DNA from: Phoronis australis
Taxonomy: Eukaryota > Phoronida > Phoronidae
Assembly (NCBI GenBank): GCA_002633005.1
Contig: NMRA01000400.1
Location: forward strand, 1 to 62,000
Reading direction: 5' to 3'
Length of the DNA stretch: 62,000 bases
Of the stretch, positions 23,396-37,299 are shown one piece after another. The notes under the pieces were generated by a model, which saw nothing but the letters and a program-made list of their open reading frames with translations, was not told the DNA's origin and ran no database searches. The translations under genes were made by a program, and so were the position numbers. The stretch's first letter is position 1. Each line of letters starts with the position of its first letter.

Positions 23396-24839
23396 GCCCC
23401 CCCCCCCACTCGAACTCTGGATCCGCATATCGACCCACTGAAGTATCTGCTTCGTCTACCAGGAGAGTACTTCGATCGTCGAAGTTTAGTCCCCCCCGTC
23501 TTCACCACGGCCAACGCGCAGTACAGCATAAGCCTACCTGTGCATAGCAATGCAATTTCCCTTAAAAGGCAGATGCTTTTGGGGACGACAATTTTAGTCG
23601 CACTCGTCGCATATTGTCGCCCCTTGAAGGTGATAATGTGTGTCGATTGTGCCAATACAATTCAGCTTCGCTTTCAACGTGAGGTAACTAGACGGGCTTT
23701 GAGTTTAATTTTATGTGTTTCGCTTTTAGCAAGGACCCTGATACCGACGTTGACAATGCATGCAGTTTCTGCTGTTAAGATAGCATTTTTAATGAATTAT
23801 TGCCTTTCAGTTTATGAATAGCCGTATTCACAAAACCATCAATTTTAAACGTTTTGGCTAAAACGTTTTAAGATGCTCGTGTGAATGCAGCCACAATTAT
23901 ACAAAAACGTGCAATTCAGAGGTGCGATGTGACTGGAATTTATTATTTGTATTAATTGAACAGCTACTTGAAATCGGTAATTTTGTAAGCTTGGGATAAG
24001 TTGATTGCAGACATGCGGCTTGCATTTAGCACAGAATCGCAGCTCTTACGGGTTCTGTTCGGTAAAGTCGTTCCAGCTATTGTTATACAATGCATTGATT
24101 ATAACGCCATTTAGAAATGCCTGGCATAAACTGTTAAACTTTCAGTGTTTACCCAAACGTGGGGGTATAATTATGTTGCAATGAGATCAATATCTCTTTT
24201 TTCGCTTTTCAGAATTGCTTTGCGATTATTAGTTTAGAATTCCTGGGTTGAAAAATGGAACATATTAATTTGCTTCGATACTGTCTGTCTCGTGAAAGGT
24301 GATCGCAATGAAAAAATCGTGGTTAAACAAGCAGTAGTTGGATGCATAGTATTGATGAAATGTTTTAACATTATCTGATTGACTCCTTTCCGAAACGTCA
24401 CAAGTTTGAAAGCACATTAGTGCCCTAATATTATAATAATAGACGTTGAAATAAATGAGTGTTCATTGTTCATAAAACACCATTGAAGAAATGTCTTAAC
24501 TGCATTAGTAAAGTTTGATTTGTTTCAAATTTTCTGCAATCAATATTCCAAACACTCCAGCATTTTCAGTAAATTTAATTACGCTGAATCTATAGATGTC
24601 TCTGGTAAATTGCATTGCGTTCTTGAAGGGCCCAATCCCCCGGGCTTGATTACGCCGCAGTATTATTTCCTTGTGTAAATGTCAGCATTGAAAATCGATG
24701 ATATATTTTTTACAAGTTAGGTAAATAGAGTTATTTTCACTTCCGAAATTTACTATGACGGTTGTTAGGCGAGTGCACTCGACATTATTAATTGGTAATT
24801 AGGATAACTTATACATACATACATTGCTGTACCTGATAT

Positions 24840-24900
24840 ATACATATATACACATACAGGCACTCATGAATACATACTTACATACATACATACATACATC
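24840..24900 (+). repeat. ATAC/CATA tetranucleotide microsatellite
   Basis: Runs of ATACATACATAC with interruptions. A second, shorter block of the same type lies at about 25083-25120, on the other side of the fold-back element. Confidence 0.8.
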
Positions 24901-24934
24901 ACTATAATTTGGCGGTAATCTTTCTCGTATACAG

Positions 24935-25085
24935 ATTTCATTGAAAACACGACTTTGATCTGTTTTTACTAGTTTGGATTTTTATTGCACTGTTGTGATG
25001 TAAAGACAAGATCTCTATTTAGAGAGTTTGAAAGAACTGAAATTAAACTACTAAAAACCGATCAAAGTCGTGTCTTCAATGAAAT
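24935..25085. mobile_element. Fold-back (MITE-like) element
   Basis: The arms 24935-24975 and 25045-25085 are inverted repeats of 41 bp with about 38 matches, around a ~69-bp centre. They are flanked on both sides by CATA-type microsatellite sequence. The size and symmetry suggest a tiny non-autonomous DNA transposon or a hairpin formed by inverted duplication. No target duplication could be separated from the microsatellite. Confidence 0.6.
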
Positions 25086-26696
25086 ACATACAAACATACA
25101 TGCAAACATACATACACGTATTTTGTGCTGCAATAGACACGTTCTGGTGTTAAAGAAAATTTGTGTAAATCGTGTGGAACAACTTTGAAACCTCTTTACA
25201 AAATGCCTCCTTAATCAGCACTGAGGCGCCTTAAGCAAGTTAATCGACTGCTATAGACAAACAGCTCTAATCAAACAACAGTTTGCATCTTCTTCGAGAT
25301 GCTGCAACAATTGTTTTTACCGTCTCAACTTTGGATCGAATTCTTCATTATGCGATAACTGGAATGGCAAACAGTTTTGGGTGAAATACTTCAACGGGTT
25401 CTCAGTGTCCATGAAACTTGTAACTGCGCGCTCATGAACACCACAATGATATCAAAAAGATTTTTGTTTAATAATATAGTCATTAGTTAAGTCTATTTGC
25501 CATATCTCCAAAAAACCTGAAGAATTGTCCACCTGATCTGCATCTACATCCCAACAAGAAGCCAACTGATAACGTGCCAGGTAGTGATGGTAGCTCCGCG
25601 CTTTTCAAAAGCGGATCACTTGTTATACATTCCTTTGAACGCCATCGATTGGGTCGCTGTTCTTCACCGTTGTCTCCGTTGCTGGAACGTTACCATGACA
25701 AAGTTACTTCTTTCTCATAACATGCACAGTCATCCAAATCGTTTTCTAATCTCATCAGCTGATTCCTCAACACAGAGTGGTGCGAAATCACTAGCGGAGT
25801 CAGTTTTGGACCAAAGAAGAGATAAATCTTTCAACGCGTCAACGGTGTAGCAAAACAGCATACTAAGTAAAATGGTCTCAAATACCTAAACGCTTTTAAA
25901 CGTGTAGATTTAAATCTATAAGTTACTTGTTATGCAGTTTCGCGTACATGAGTTACTCGCGATCGTATAACTTTGCAATGGACAAATGAATAGTTTACAA
26001 GACAAGAATATTATATTAAAAAGTTAAAAGGTTTAAGAGTAACAAGTGCACATGTTTATTTTGACATATAATGAATTTGTTATCATTCCTACTTGTTCGT
26101 ATTACAATATTTAAAGAAGTCAAACTGAACAAATATCAACCGTGTATTCAAATAGGACAAAAAGTACACTCCACTCGTGCTACTTAACTCAAATATCGAC
26201 CCGAAACACTCATTATTTGTTAGAAGACTCAATTTTCTGGCTCTCTCCTAACACATACGTATTGCTTTTGTTTTATAAAATCTCAACCTGCAGCACAAGA
26301 ATTTCCATCAAATAAATTCGAATACATACCTCTCGAAATTTTAGATTGCGTGATGATAATACCCTGAAAATGTAACTTTAAGGAACTCTCTCCGCAAAAG
26401 AGTTTTATTTTACATATATGTACACGTGTACGGTACAATACTCCGAACTCCTTAAAATTTGTCTGAAAAAACCCAGGCATTTGTATCATGCACTCAGGTC
26501 GTTGTCACAGGAATGCTAGACTTGCAAGTGCACCTTCAAATTCCAAGATCGTTAGTTTACGAAATTGATACGTTTTGGACACTCCTTTGTCGAATGTTAT
26601 TGATTCGAAAATATCCATAATGAAATAAAATGTCCGTGACTACAGTACACCCGTTTTCAAATTGTCCCTTGTCGGTGGAATGTAGAATTCAACTGT

Positions 26697-26760
26697 GTCT
26701 CTTAAAGTAAGTGTATGACATCATAAGTGTCTCTTACAGTAAGTGTATGACGTCATAAGT
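26697..26760 (+). repeat. Tandem 32-bp duplication with CRE-like site
   Basis: Two adjacent 32-bp units (GTCTCTTA-AGTAAGTGTATGAC-TCATAAGT pattern) differ at two positions. The second unit contains a perfect cAMP-response-type palindrome TGACGTCA at 26748-26755; the first has TGACATCA. Whether any promoter is nearby is unknown. Confidence 0.75.
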
Positions 26761-29700
26761 GTGTCACTATCATCACATCTCTGCCATATTCGCGTGAGAT
26801 CATTGACCTTGTGCAAGAATTTTATGACCTTGAAACAAAAATGACCCATTTTTCAGTCAAAACCACCACGAGGGAAGCCGTGTACCACAAAGAGTTTCCC
26901 TGGACGCAGTTCTAACATAAAAGGCAACTAGCATAATGTCAACAGTCTTCCAGATCTCCTCGAGTATTTTTGTAGCCTCAGATTGTATTTCGAAGTCTTT
27001 TCATAGCTGTGAGTGTGCGAAGTTTAACTATTGAAGCGCGACTTTCAAATTGAAGGCTTATCCGTCGAATGTGCCGGAACTTTGCCGTCCCTTGGCTTGT
27101 GACCAAATCTCTTTTGTGAGGTGATTTTGAAATCATTTAAAAACTCGCTGAAATGACTGCAGAACTCGAAATTCTCAGGTGCAGTAACTGAGGCAAGTAA
27201 CCTTCCAATGGAAATGCCTGCAGCCAGGGGTGACCCACCTGAGTACCTTATCACATAGCTCTCAAGCTACAGATTACAAAAAGGGGCTTATCCATTAGCG
27301 CCACCTAATGGATATCGAGTCGCCCATCGCAATAACCATAACTTCAGATAATCATCATATAGACACTTAGTAGTACCGGAATAACCATGACCCAGATATT
27401 TATGCGCAATTGTGAAGTCAAATTGCTCAATCTAGTGTGTCGTTGTCTGACCAAAATGGCTAAATATCAAGACTGTGAACATGCATTTTTCTTACTCCAT
27501 ATGAAATTCAAATGTATCAACGTAAAGCAATTAAATGAATTGAAGCTTTTTTTGTAGAAGCCAAAACGATCGGGGTATTCGAAATTCAGAAAAAAACGCT
27601 TTTTCAAGCCATCGACGCAAGAATGTCAGTAAAACTGGAATACAATTAAAACTTACAACATGTCGCAAAATTAATGCTTTCAAAAGGATTTGAATCATTA
27701 ACTTTCAGCAACCCATGTAAATTTCACATTTTTCCTAGTGGTGGGGCTCCGTTTAAGCTCAGTTGCTTAAAAAAACATTAATTTTTGTAGATTTGTAGTC
27801 AACAAAGGCCAAAATACAAAATCAGTTATAACTGCAAACGTTGTGGAAACTCCCTAAATATGAAATTTCTAACAAACTCACTTTTTAATCAGACCCCAGT
27901 GCCGGGTTTCATGGAAGAATTCTACATGTAAGTACAGACTTAACTAAGTTCCCTGAATCTTCTGTCTGTTGATATCTGGACGTCCTTTGAATTAGAAACC
28001 GCTGCCGTCTGGTGTTGAAAAACGAACGGGAGGTTTTTGTGGTGGAGAGAGAATGGAATTATAATAGATAACCTTAAACGTTCAATTCCTTGTGCTACAA
28101 ATCTCTGCGTTTGTATTATTGAGGCTTGCCGTACAAAGAAAATGTACCTGAAAGTCGTCAACGCCATAATGATTAATTTTCATGGTGAGTGGATGCATCT
28201 ACATGTGTGCTAGGCCTCTTCCGCCTGACACGGTGGAAAGTGCGCTCATGAGAATATTTCCGGTAAAAATGAGTTATTTTAATCTTGTTTGACTGCAAGC
28301 CGAGAAATGAGCCACAGAACAGCTGAAACGGAATATTCTGTGCGACTTCCGATTCATGTAGACAATAATGAAGAATAGACGCGAGGGTGACTTTTCATTC
28401 GTAAACTGTAGATGAACACGTGCTCAACTTTACTAGTGAGACGATATCGTCACTTCTTTTTTGTAATTCTGTAAAAATCCGGTGTTGTGAACAGTCAAGC
28501 CCTATCTAAGTGGACATTGGTAAGAGTAAATTCCTTGAACTCACGACACCCACTATGTTTTGTTTTTAAATAAATTCATTTCCCATCTTTGTCATCAACT
28601 CTCAGAATTAAGTTTATCCAGGAAACTGAGTCTGTCACAAAATCCCAGAAATCGATACATATACTTTGTATGCCGGTAATAAAGCCCCAGACTTTATAAT
28701 CCGACTTTTTTCATTTTCTTTTGTTCTCTTCAAGTAATTAAGCACTCGAGTTTTGATCCGGATGTTGCGAGAATAACTTGGCAACCAAAGTGTCGCCATA
28801 GAATTTTATTTCAACAAAGTTCGATTGCGAAACTTCTAAAAAAACATTCCACGTTTGAAACCATGTCTTTGCGTGGACCCGCGGGAATTCACTTTCCTGT
28901 CATCGAATGGGAAACAAGAACAGCGTAATACCTCGTTGATCGCGAAAATAGGCACCTGAAAGACAGGGCAAATCTTGAAATTCCTCTCAGTGTCACCACC
29001 TTTTTCGTTTACTCACCGAACTGATACTAGGAAGCCCAATTACCCAAGACTATTCAGTACACGGCAAGCATTTGCCCTCTGACGTGATCATTGTCTGCAA
29101 AAGTGCAAACTTCAGTTCGAAAGATACATGACTTGATTGGTGTATGACTGTTGTCTGCACATGCGCAAATAAAGTTCACTTTCTATGATGACTTTAGTCT
29201 TCGAAAATATCCAAGATGTTCCGGAAGGAGATGAAATCTGCGAGGGACGCATGCTCGACCACACGTACATGTACCTACCAATAATATCTCAGGTTTTATG
29301 GATAGCGGAAAAAGGCAAAGAACATAAGGTTGTGGGATTGCAGTAATCTCGCGATATCTAGAAGTCACTTTATTTTATTAGTCAACGATTGAGAATGGTG
29401 GAAAAGCTTGAAATCGATATTATTCATACAATTTCAACTAAAAAGTCCATGCCCTGAGGAAATGTTGCCTGTGGTTTGCATCCTAAAGTATTGAGAGAAT
29501 CGAATTTCAACGATATTACTTATAGTTCTACATGCCGTGAACACTATTGTGGTATACATTAAATTGACCAATTTGTAGAAACATAGAATTACGAACTTAA
29601 TAATGGACATTTTGTGTTATAAAACAGATATGCATGCTAGTTTTCAGATTGAGCGCACAATGTGGAGAACATGTGATTTTTTGATAAAATTTCTTTATTT

Positions 29701-32700
29701 CTTTAAAAAAATAAAAATACAGTTATTAGTATTTTTCCTTGCTGAGTAGGGACGTCATGAAATAAAATTTAGCAAATTTTTCTTTGCAGCAAGGTAGTCG
29801 GACATTGAATGCAGAAACATGACAATTGCAATTATTATCTTTTGCGAAAGTAGTGAACAATTACCGTAACGTGTAAAATTTATTTCGTAATACCAGTCAA
29901 TTTTCATTGCAGACTAAATTGATAGTCAGTAAACGTACTTTGATTAACTTACATAGCCATGACGTTGTACTGAGGATTTTGCGCAAGATTTCAGTCAGCT
30001 GCTAAGTCCATTTACAACAATAGCAGTATCGATCTCCTCCGTCACAAGCGACATTGTTTCCCGATAAAATACAGTCGCTTAAAAATTCAGTCTGCTCATG
30101 AATAAATGACACCACCAGTTGCACTCAACTGCGTGATTGAACATATTTGTAGGTTAATTCTTGTTAAATATACATGGGATAAGACCAACTGTTCACAGGT
30201 TTATGGTGATACTGTCGGCGCTTAAATGGCGCATTTTTGCCCCCAAAAATGCTGGTGCATTTGGTCGCCATCGTGTCCGTCTTTTCGTCCGCCTGTTCAT
30301 CCGTCCATTTTTCTGTTCGTTTTTACTGCTACTCGTCAGCTCATTTATTGTGAATATTTCATAAACCATTTGTCTAGGAATTCTAATTTATTAAATTCTC
30401 GACGCCATTTCATGAATGGCGACTTAATGGGCTAAGATGGTTTGAGACTATACATGTGTTAACATCCTTTTAAAATCTATTGATCTATTTGTATGTGCAG
30501 ACACCTTTATAGTCCTGTTACACTGTAAGTCACTGGTACGATGTTTCCGTCGAAAAGTTTTCGTCATTGGCCATTGACCAGAAAATGATCGAAGATATGA
30601 TTGATCAAGCATCGGGTCAACGATTTGGAGGACCGTTTTTCGACAAAGTTCAGGTCAGTGGTTAATTATGGGCATTTTTCGGCCAGAAGTTGTGCCAGTG
30701 ATGTACAGTGTAGTTAAGTAGGCTGAAAATAAATGGTGGCAATAGACCAATAAATGTAAGAAATGAGGTTAATTTATCACCACCTCAAAGCGTTTTCACG
30801 AAGTTATTGCGAGATTAATCAGTTTTCCTGGTAAACTTGCAAAGCACCAGGACAACCGGAACAAATTCTACACGTGTACGGCTTTCTATAGGGTTTTTAT
30901 ATTTCGGGTCCTCTATGTCGTTGATGAACGGGAGTTCCGTAGGGATCGCCTCAGTGCGAGTAATTGCGCTCCATTTAAACCATCTCTCTGGGTCTCGTGT
31001 CAGAAAATAAAATACAGTCCAAGCTCAGCCGAACTAAAATCGGAACAAAATCGAGCATGCTTTATCTCAAACGTACCCGATTTTGGCAGGAAATTTGTAC
31101 AAGAACACCTGACGTCACATTCCACTATTTCGTATACGACGTCGTCAGTTTGTAGACAAGGCTTAATCGGCCAAAATGCAAAGCATCCAACAATATAAAT
31201 CCTCTAGACATTCGCTAACAACCGTTATAGCATCAGCAAACCCTAAGGTCACCATAAATAACTAAGTTGGCATGCAAAAACAGTTAATTAGCTTAAAAAT
31301 ACATGTAGGTTGCAACAGAACTTGAACAAGTGATTTTTGTGATTTTATGCATAGAATTCGAGTTGACATAATTTGAAATCGCCGTGTACCATACCGCTCT
31401 GTGGCTTCCGGCAGTTTATTCTGTGTTTATGTTTGTGTATCGCCGCGCTTTTGACAGGTGTTATCTAAGAACAAGTCAAGGACTAAATCAGAAGAAAAAA
31501 ATCCATTAACGCTGTTAAATATCCACAAGAATGTTCGAAAGCTCAGTAAAGGTATCCCATGGCCGGTAAAAAACGTGTTGTTTTAGAAATCCTAGTGTGT
31601 TTCACCCGGACATTCGCTCTATAAAGGCTCCGTACATGTATGTTTACAGTCTGACAAGTGTCAGTTAGGCTTTCGTAATTGATCGTGTTAATAATTTTAT
31701 CAGGTAACGAAATTTACCAGCAGAACGACTACGTTTCTAGGAGTCAACGCCCTTGTTTAACCATTTATCGACGACATTAAATCTAATATTTATCGCTTTT
31801 TAACGCGTTTTGCATGCCATTTCATGCACAAATAATTAATTTCATCAGATGATTTTAAAGGGCAATCAACAATCCTTTTGTGTTTTCATTGATTTGCATG
31901 CTTAGTTGCGAAATTATTATTGATTCATTGACGTCATGAAAGATAACTGATTGAGGTAATTGTAGACACGGGATTGATATCCATATCCATTCCATTGTTT
32001 AGGCTGGGAACTAGGAAATGCCGTTGCTCAGCAAAACTTGTAGCTTTGTTCTTGTATTAGTCCTTGTCTGCTGAATAAAAAGCAAAAAGTCCATGTACTT
32101 ATAATAATCATAATATTTTTACCAAGGCAGGGCGCTATTACCGTTGCCAACTTAAGTCACACACAACGCGTACATGCGCCGTTTTCGAATTCGCAATTTT
32201 AGTGCTAGCCAATCCCAATAAACTATGATGCGTTTTGGAGTCGCTGATGGCTTTGATGTCTTTGTTTGTAACGAAAATAGAAACCTATCACGGTAAGGAT
32301 TATTACGAGACGTATTTATGAAAGTAAAAGCTCTGATTTTGTTATCTTAGCCACCTACACAGGGAAAAAGATGTCTTTAAATGAACTGCCTAAAATACAG
32401 TTTTCACGAATTAATACAATTATAAACCAATACGATAGTCATCAGCCTTGTACTAGCACTATAAGTAACGGAACGCATTTCAATATTTGATAAGCGTGAC
32501 TACAAACAAGGTTACGAGCACAACTCTCGGGTAGGGACAAGTGTTAGACGCAAAAAGAGCAAAGCGTGATTAGTAGGCCTACTTTTTAGAATTGTATGGT
32601 CCTATCTGAAAATGCTCTCTAACAAACGATTGCCCAAACGAGTACTGGCGGAGGTGCCTACGCAAAAATAAGAGGAGATATTCTTTATAAAGTCACCTCC

Positions 32701-33014
32701 GTCAAAATTTATGGTTGGTCTGTCAGATTGAACTCCTTGTTATAAACCTGACTTAGCTTTACGCCGCTGATATTTGCTGATGTTTAGGCTTCAAATCACT
32801 ATTCTGAGTAGGGAACAATTTGAGACCACCTTTAAACTTATAGGCTCAATGTTAAACATCCTTAAATTAGGAAATTATGACTAGAGAATCCTCATACATT
32901 TATAGGATAGACGAACCTCTTCTAAACAACGCTACAGCTCACGAGTAACGCGTTGTATAAATAGACAATCTACTAAGTAGATTCGTCATGAACGGACAAC
33001 TTTGATTAATCGGT

Positions 33015-33205
33015 GTGAGGGCACTGATACGCCGTAAAATGTAACAATTTCGTAGCAATTGTTACATTTTATGTCATTGTTACATTTTACGCTGCTAGGC
33101 CTCTCCTAAAATGTAACAAGTTGTTACATTTTATGCAATTGTTACAATTTATGTCGAATGCACAAAAATTAATGAGACATTGCTACATTTTACGAAAGCC
33201 ACGTC
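33015..33205 (-). repeat. GTTACATTTTACG palindrome-cluster repeat
   Basis: About eight copies of TGTTACATTTTA(C/T)G or its complement lie within 190 bp, many arranged as palindromes around CAATTG or CAAGTTG. The left end (ATACGCCGTAAAATGTAAC) is the complement of the right end of the copies at 37128-37190 and 41449-41575, and the other end (TTTCGTAAAATGTA on the complement) also matches 41465. It is therefore a dispersed element, here inverted, probably a small DNA transposon. Confidence 0.7.
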
Positions 33206-34311
33206 ATATTTCATGAGTTTTTATGGTATTTGTCACACGGAGGAAAACCGTTGACACACTTAACGCCTTCTGTCTCGGATAGTGTGAATGAAATACTATC
33301 AAATGTGCCAGGTCGACTTGATAGATGTGTCCCTATGCACTTTCCGTGTTTTTTAACATGAGTAGTTTTATGGTATAGTCAAAAATGTTCAGCGTACAGT
33401 TTCAAATCCACACGAAAGGAGTTTTACAGGATCAGGTAACAAGTTTTTTGTCGTTAAAGCGTTCTTGCAATCTTTTGTTGGCGCTCATAAACCAACTGAG
33501 TATCCGACATTACAGTAAACACACTTACCTCGGTAAGAAAAATAATGACATCGTATTTAGCTGATATTTATCGTATTTTTTGGGAACAAACGACAATAAC
33601 AAAATTTCTCATGGAGAATTTAATTTCGGAAGCCAATTTGATAGAAAAAAGACAAGTTTTAGTCCACGATAGTTTATTTCGACCAGTGTTTTATTGCCTT
33701 GGAGTCATCGCTAATGCGGTAATTGCCCTGCTCCACACAAAATTTGCTGATGCCGACAGGTTCTGTCTACCATCTTAGTTACGAATGACAATTTCTTAAA
33801 CACATTGTGATGGAAGGAAATAAAAGCACGCATTTATTTGCCGGCAGGTTGAAAGACTTTGCCAAAGCAACAGTAAAATGCCGCCTTTGAGCACAGCGAG
33901 CCAATAGTGTAAAAAAGTGGCGGCATAATAACGTGTGTTATACAACTTTAACGCTGAAAGAAAGTTCCTATGATGTCTAACCTGGCTGAAATAGCGGTGG
34001 TAACAACAGATGAAACCGTGACGTGTATACGTAAAAATGGGATGCCTAGCTTGGGAAATAAAAAATGTTTTGCAGTCTGAAAGGACATAATCATTTTGCT
34101 CAAACCTGGTCAAGGTCGATAATGTAAAGGATCAATAGTCCAAAGAAGCTGATTGGACGTGAAGTCACGTGTCTCATGAGGAGCCACTTTTTGTGTTGCA
34201 GCTCGCAGATAAGGGAATTTGGCACATTACTCCTTTTGATGCATTGCATTAAGGTTATCTCCAACCTTATTTAGTGGCCTCCATTCTAACTCGTATATCA
34301 AAAAACTAGGC
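33206..34311. other. Non-coding stretch, nothing recognised
   Basis: AT-rich sequence between the palindrome-cluster repeat and the satellite. The 105-aa and 77-aa open frames have no recognisable motif. Confidence 0.5.
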
Positions 34312-35011
34312 TAGGGTACAAAAATTGAGCTACATCAATCCAAGAGGTAACCGCTTGAATCCAGTCGCAAAATATTCACCGTAAGCCCAGGTATCACGAA
34401 TGAACACTGCCAGACAAATCTAGTGGTGGGTTACCCCCGCCAGACACGCCCAAATACCAGAATTGAGCTAGATCAACCCATCAGGTAACCGTTTGAAACC
34501 AATTGCACGATGTTCAGCATCACTGAACATGGAACAACAGTTAGATGCCAGACAATTTCAGTGGTGGGGTGGCCCTGCCAGACGATTATCAAAAAGGGTT
34601 AAAAATTGAGCTAGATCAATCCAAGAGGTAACCGCCTAAAACTAGTTCCAAAATATTCACCGTAAGCCCAGGTATCACGAATAAACACTGCCAGACAAAT
34701 CTAGTGGTGGGTTAGCCCCGCCAGACACGCCCAAATACATGAATTGAGGTAGATCAACCCTGAGGTAACCACATAAAACCAGTTGCAAAATATTCGCCGT
34801 AAGCCCAGGTTTGAAGAATAGATACTACCAGACAAATATAGTGGTGGGTTATCCTCGCCAGACACGCCCAAGTACCTGAGTTGAGCTAGATCAACCCGGC
34901 AGGTAACAGCTTGAAACCATTTGCATAATGTCGAGCAACATTCTGCATGCAAAAAAAGATACTTTACAGACATTTTTAGCGGTGGGGCAGGAGAGTGCAG
35001 AGGTTTGGTCG
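34312..35011 (+). repeat. Satellite-like tandem repeat, ~140-bp unit, about 5 copies
   Basis: The landmark GAGCTAGATCAA(C/T)CC recurs at 34327, 34465, 34608, 34746 and 34883, a spacing of 137-143 bp. Each unit also carries GAGGTAACC, a CCGTAAGCCC block in some copies, GCCAGACAAAT-TAGTGGTGGG and CGCCAGACACGCCC. Copies differ by substitutions and small indels. The array ends at an ambiguous base (35012). Confidence 0.85.
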
Positions 35012-37127
35012 NTGTTAGGAATTTTCGATTAGTCTGTTCGTTTGGTTTCTATGACAAGGTATCTTTGTAAAAAAATTGAAGTTTTATTCGTCTTCGTCAC
35101 ATTAAGCAAAAACTAGGCTTTTATATCAAAAATCCTAAAACTATTTTTGAGATTGATGACTAAATATTAAGTTTGGAAAGTTTCAGCGAAATCCATCCAG
35201 CCGTTTTTCAGAACTAAAGTTGCTAAGTTCAAATAAAGTCGATTTGCCGAAGCCGAGAAAAAGCCGATTAAACTGGGACAAGTGAAAATCTCAAAGTCTT
35301 CGGTTAATTATTCGGTAAAAACTTGTTTTCGGTTCACATAACCTATACAATCCTTAACTATGTTAGCTATTTCAACGTTCACTCGCAATGTCAACTGATT
35401 TTGCAGTGCGTAACTAACTTAATTATCATTAAAACCTCAAATAGACTTTTAGTTCCCAGCCAACTTTTACTGTTGTTTACCCCCTACTTTCTACATGTAA
35501 GTAGGTCACAGTTCATAGCCTGTACACGTCACGGGATGGGAGACTGGTACGAAACCAAGTAAGAAATGGAATACAAAAATCGAATCAGTGGCTAAAGTAT
35601 GTCGTTAGCATGAGGTCGAAACATCGAAATGTCAACTTATTATTTGAATTAAGGAATTAGGGTAAGGATTTATCTCTTTTCACAACTTTCTGTGTTCATG
35701 ACCAGAAAGGCCTGAGGCGACTCGTAGCATTCATTTTCAACGCCAACGGTCGCATACATGTAGACGCACAACTCCCTTTGGATCAAAATTACGTTTTGTC
35801 TTTGTTTTCCCCGGCACCATTATATCGTAAGTACACCTCGTTGGCTCAATGTTATGGCGACTTTGTGAATGAAAGGACTGAGGGTATACGAAGCTGTTCT
35901 GTACCTGGCGGGAGATTCGCTTTAATTGACAGCCCTTTAACCTTTGACCTTGGTTAAGTAGTAATCAAATATCCACGCTGTTGTGCGGTTCCAAAGTGGT
36001 TCTGCAAAATCTTTTATTTCTCGCTACGCGTTAGGTATTTTGTATTTGAAGTTCCCCGAGAAAGAAGATAAGGTATTTTGCTAGACACAAATGAAATATT
36101 GTAAAAATGGCCAGCTTTTGTGAATAACGTTGGAGATAACCTTAAATGCTCGTATTAAACATCACTGCTTCAGGCGGTTTTTGTTCCATGCAATCCACTT
36201 TCAATGAAACCTAGTTCAAGTCATTTTGTTAAACTTTTTGCGCTTTTCTAAGAATATTGGGGGTCCATTCCACGTAAAATCGTTGCGTGTTTTGTATGTC
36301 CGTTACCAACTATTCTAATGACCCGGTGACCGCAGGCGACTAGTCGTTAGTTGTCGAAAAATGTCTGCCTCCAGAGTTCAACTTAACGCAATTTTTGAAC
36401 TTGCACATCATCGTGGAACGATCCCCAGTTCTTTGAAAAGGAATGTTTTCAACAAGTCAGAGACAATATTGCGGTCTGAATTCAGTTGTTTGTGGCAAAC
36501 TACAGATGAATGTAGTTATATTTACAAACAATACAGTACTTGCCAATAGTTCAGAAATATTCAATGTTTGAAGTTGGTGCACGCCTAAACAAGATTTTAA
36601 ATCTCAACCTCCTCGTTTCCAAAAAGTAGGCCTACTCTGCATCCACAGCTCCCAAGACGTTCCTCGCAATATCGTTAAAGCTGAACATAGGAGCCCCTTT
36701 AAAATCCTTCTGGAACAGCACTGGCCGTCCACTATGGAAAGCCCGATGACAACACTGAACCATAAATGAGATGATTTTAAAATCTTTGAGGACCATGATG
36801 TATCGGGAAATTGCTAAACATGTATTGTGTCCTCAATAAATAAATTTAAAAATATTATTATTAATAATAATAATAATAACGATAACTAAAACGAAGCGAT
36901 AACGAGTAATGCTAGTGATAGCAGTAACATTAATAGCAGTGACAGTAGTGATAGTAATGTAATACTAATAAAAATGATAATAGGTAGCCAAATTCATGTC
37001 GTGTCAGCCCGTCTCATTCCTATAGAAGATGTATACGAAAAGCGCAGCCCAAAAGGGTGTTTTTTCACAGAAAAAAATAACAAAATGGTGCCATTTCCGA
37101 AAAAATATATCTAAAAGGTGGCTTTCA

Positions 37128-37190
37128 GTTGCAACAGTTGTTACATTTTACGAAATTATTACATTTTACGGCGTATCAGGGCGCACACGG
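37128..37190 (+). repeat. Palindrome-cluster repeat, truncated copy in duplication copy 1
   Basis: Keeps only the end CAACAGTTGTTACATTTTACG ... TTACATTTTACGGCGTATCAGGGCGC of the family also seen at 33015-33205 (inverted) and 41449-41575. Its left part was removed with the ~260-bp deletion that distinguishes copy 1 from copy 2. Confidence 0.75.
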
Positions 37191-37299
37191 CTGAGCCAAG
37201 AGTTGCGACAATTCGGCTATCTCCCTGAGTTACCTAACGATCCCGTATAAGGTCTTCAGCTTAGTTCGTGTCTAATGGAGCTTAGGGGCTAGAAACCCG

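Larger units (their letters stand above)
20567..33014. other. Long non-coding stretch with scattered repeats
   Basis: No protein domain was recognised in any frame. The structures listed separately are a hairpin at 22411-22456, the poly-C gap at 23364-23395, a fold-back element at 24935-25085, and a 32-bp duplication at 26697-26760. Short perfect hairpins also occur at 21755-21780 (TCAAGCCGAA and its complement) and 27290-27314 (TATCCATTAG and its complement). Confidence 0.45.

Noticed and set aside
23239-23655. Open frames spanning the N run
   Set aside because: They cross an unresolved poly-C gap of unknown true length.
30161-30435. Two overlapping plus-strand frames of 67-69 residues rich in Phe/Arg/Pro
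   Set aside because: They arise from a CCGTC-rich stretch; no start context, no motif, and overlapping frames are equally open.
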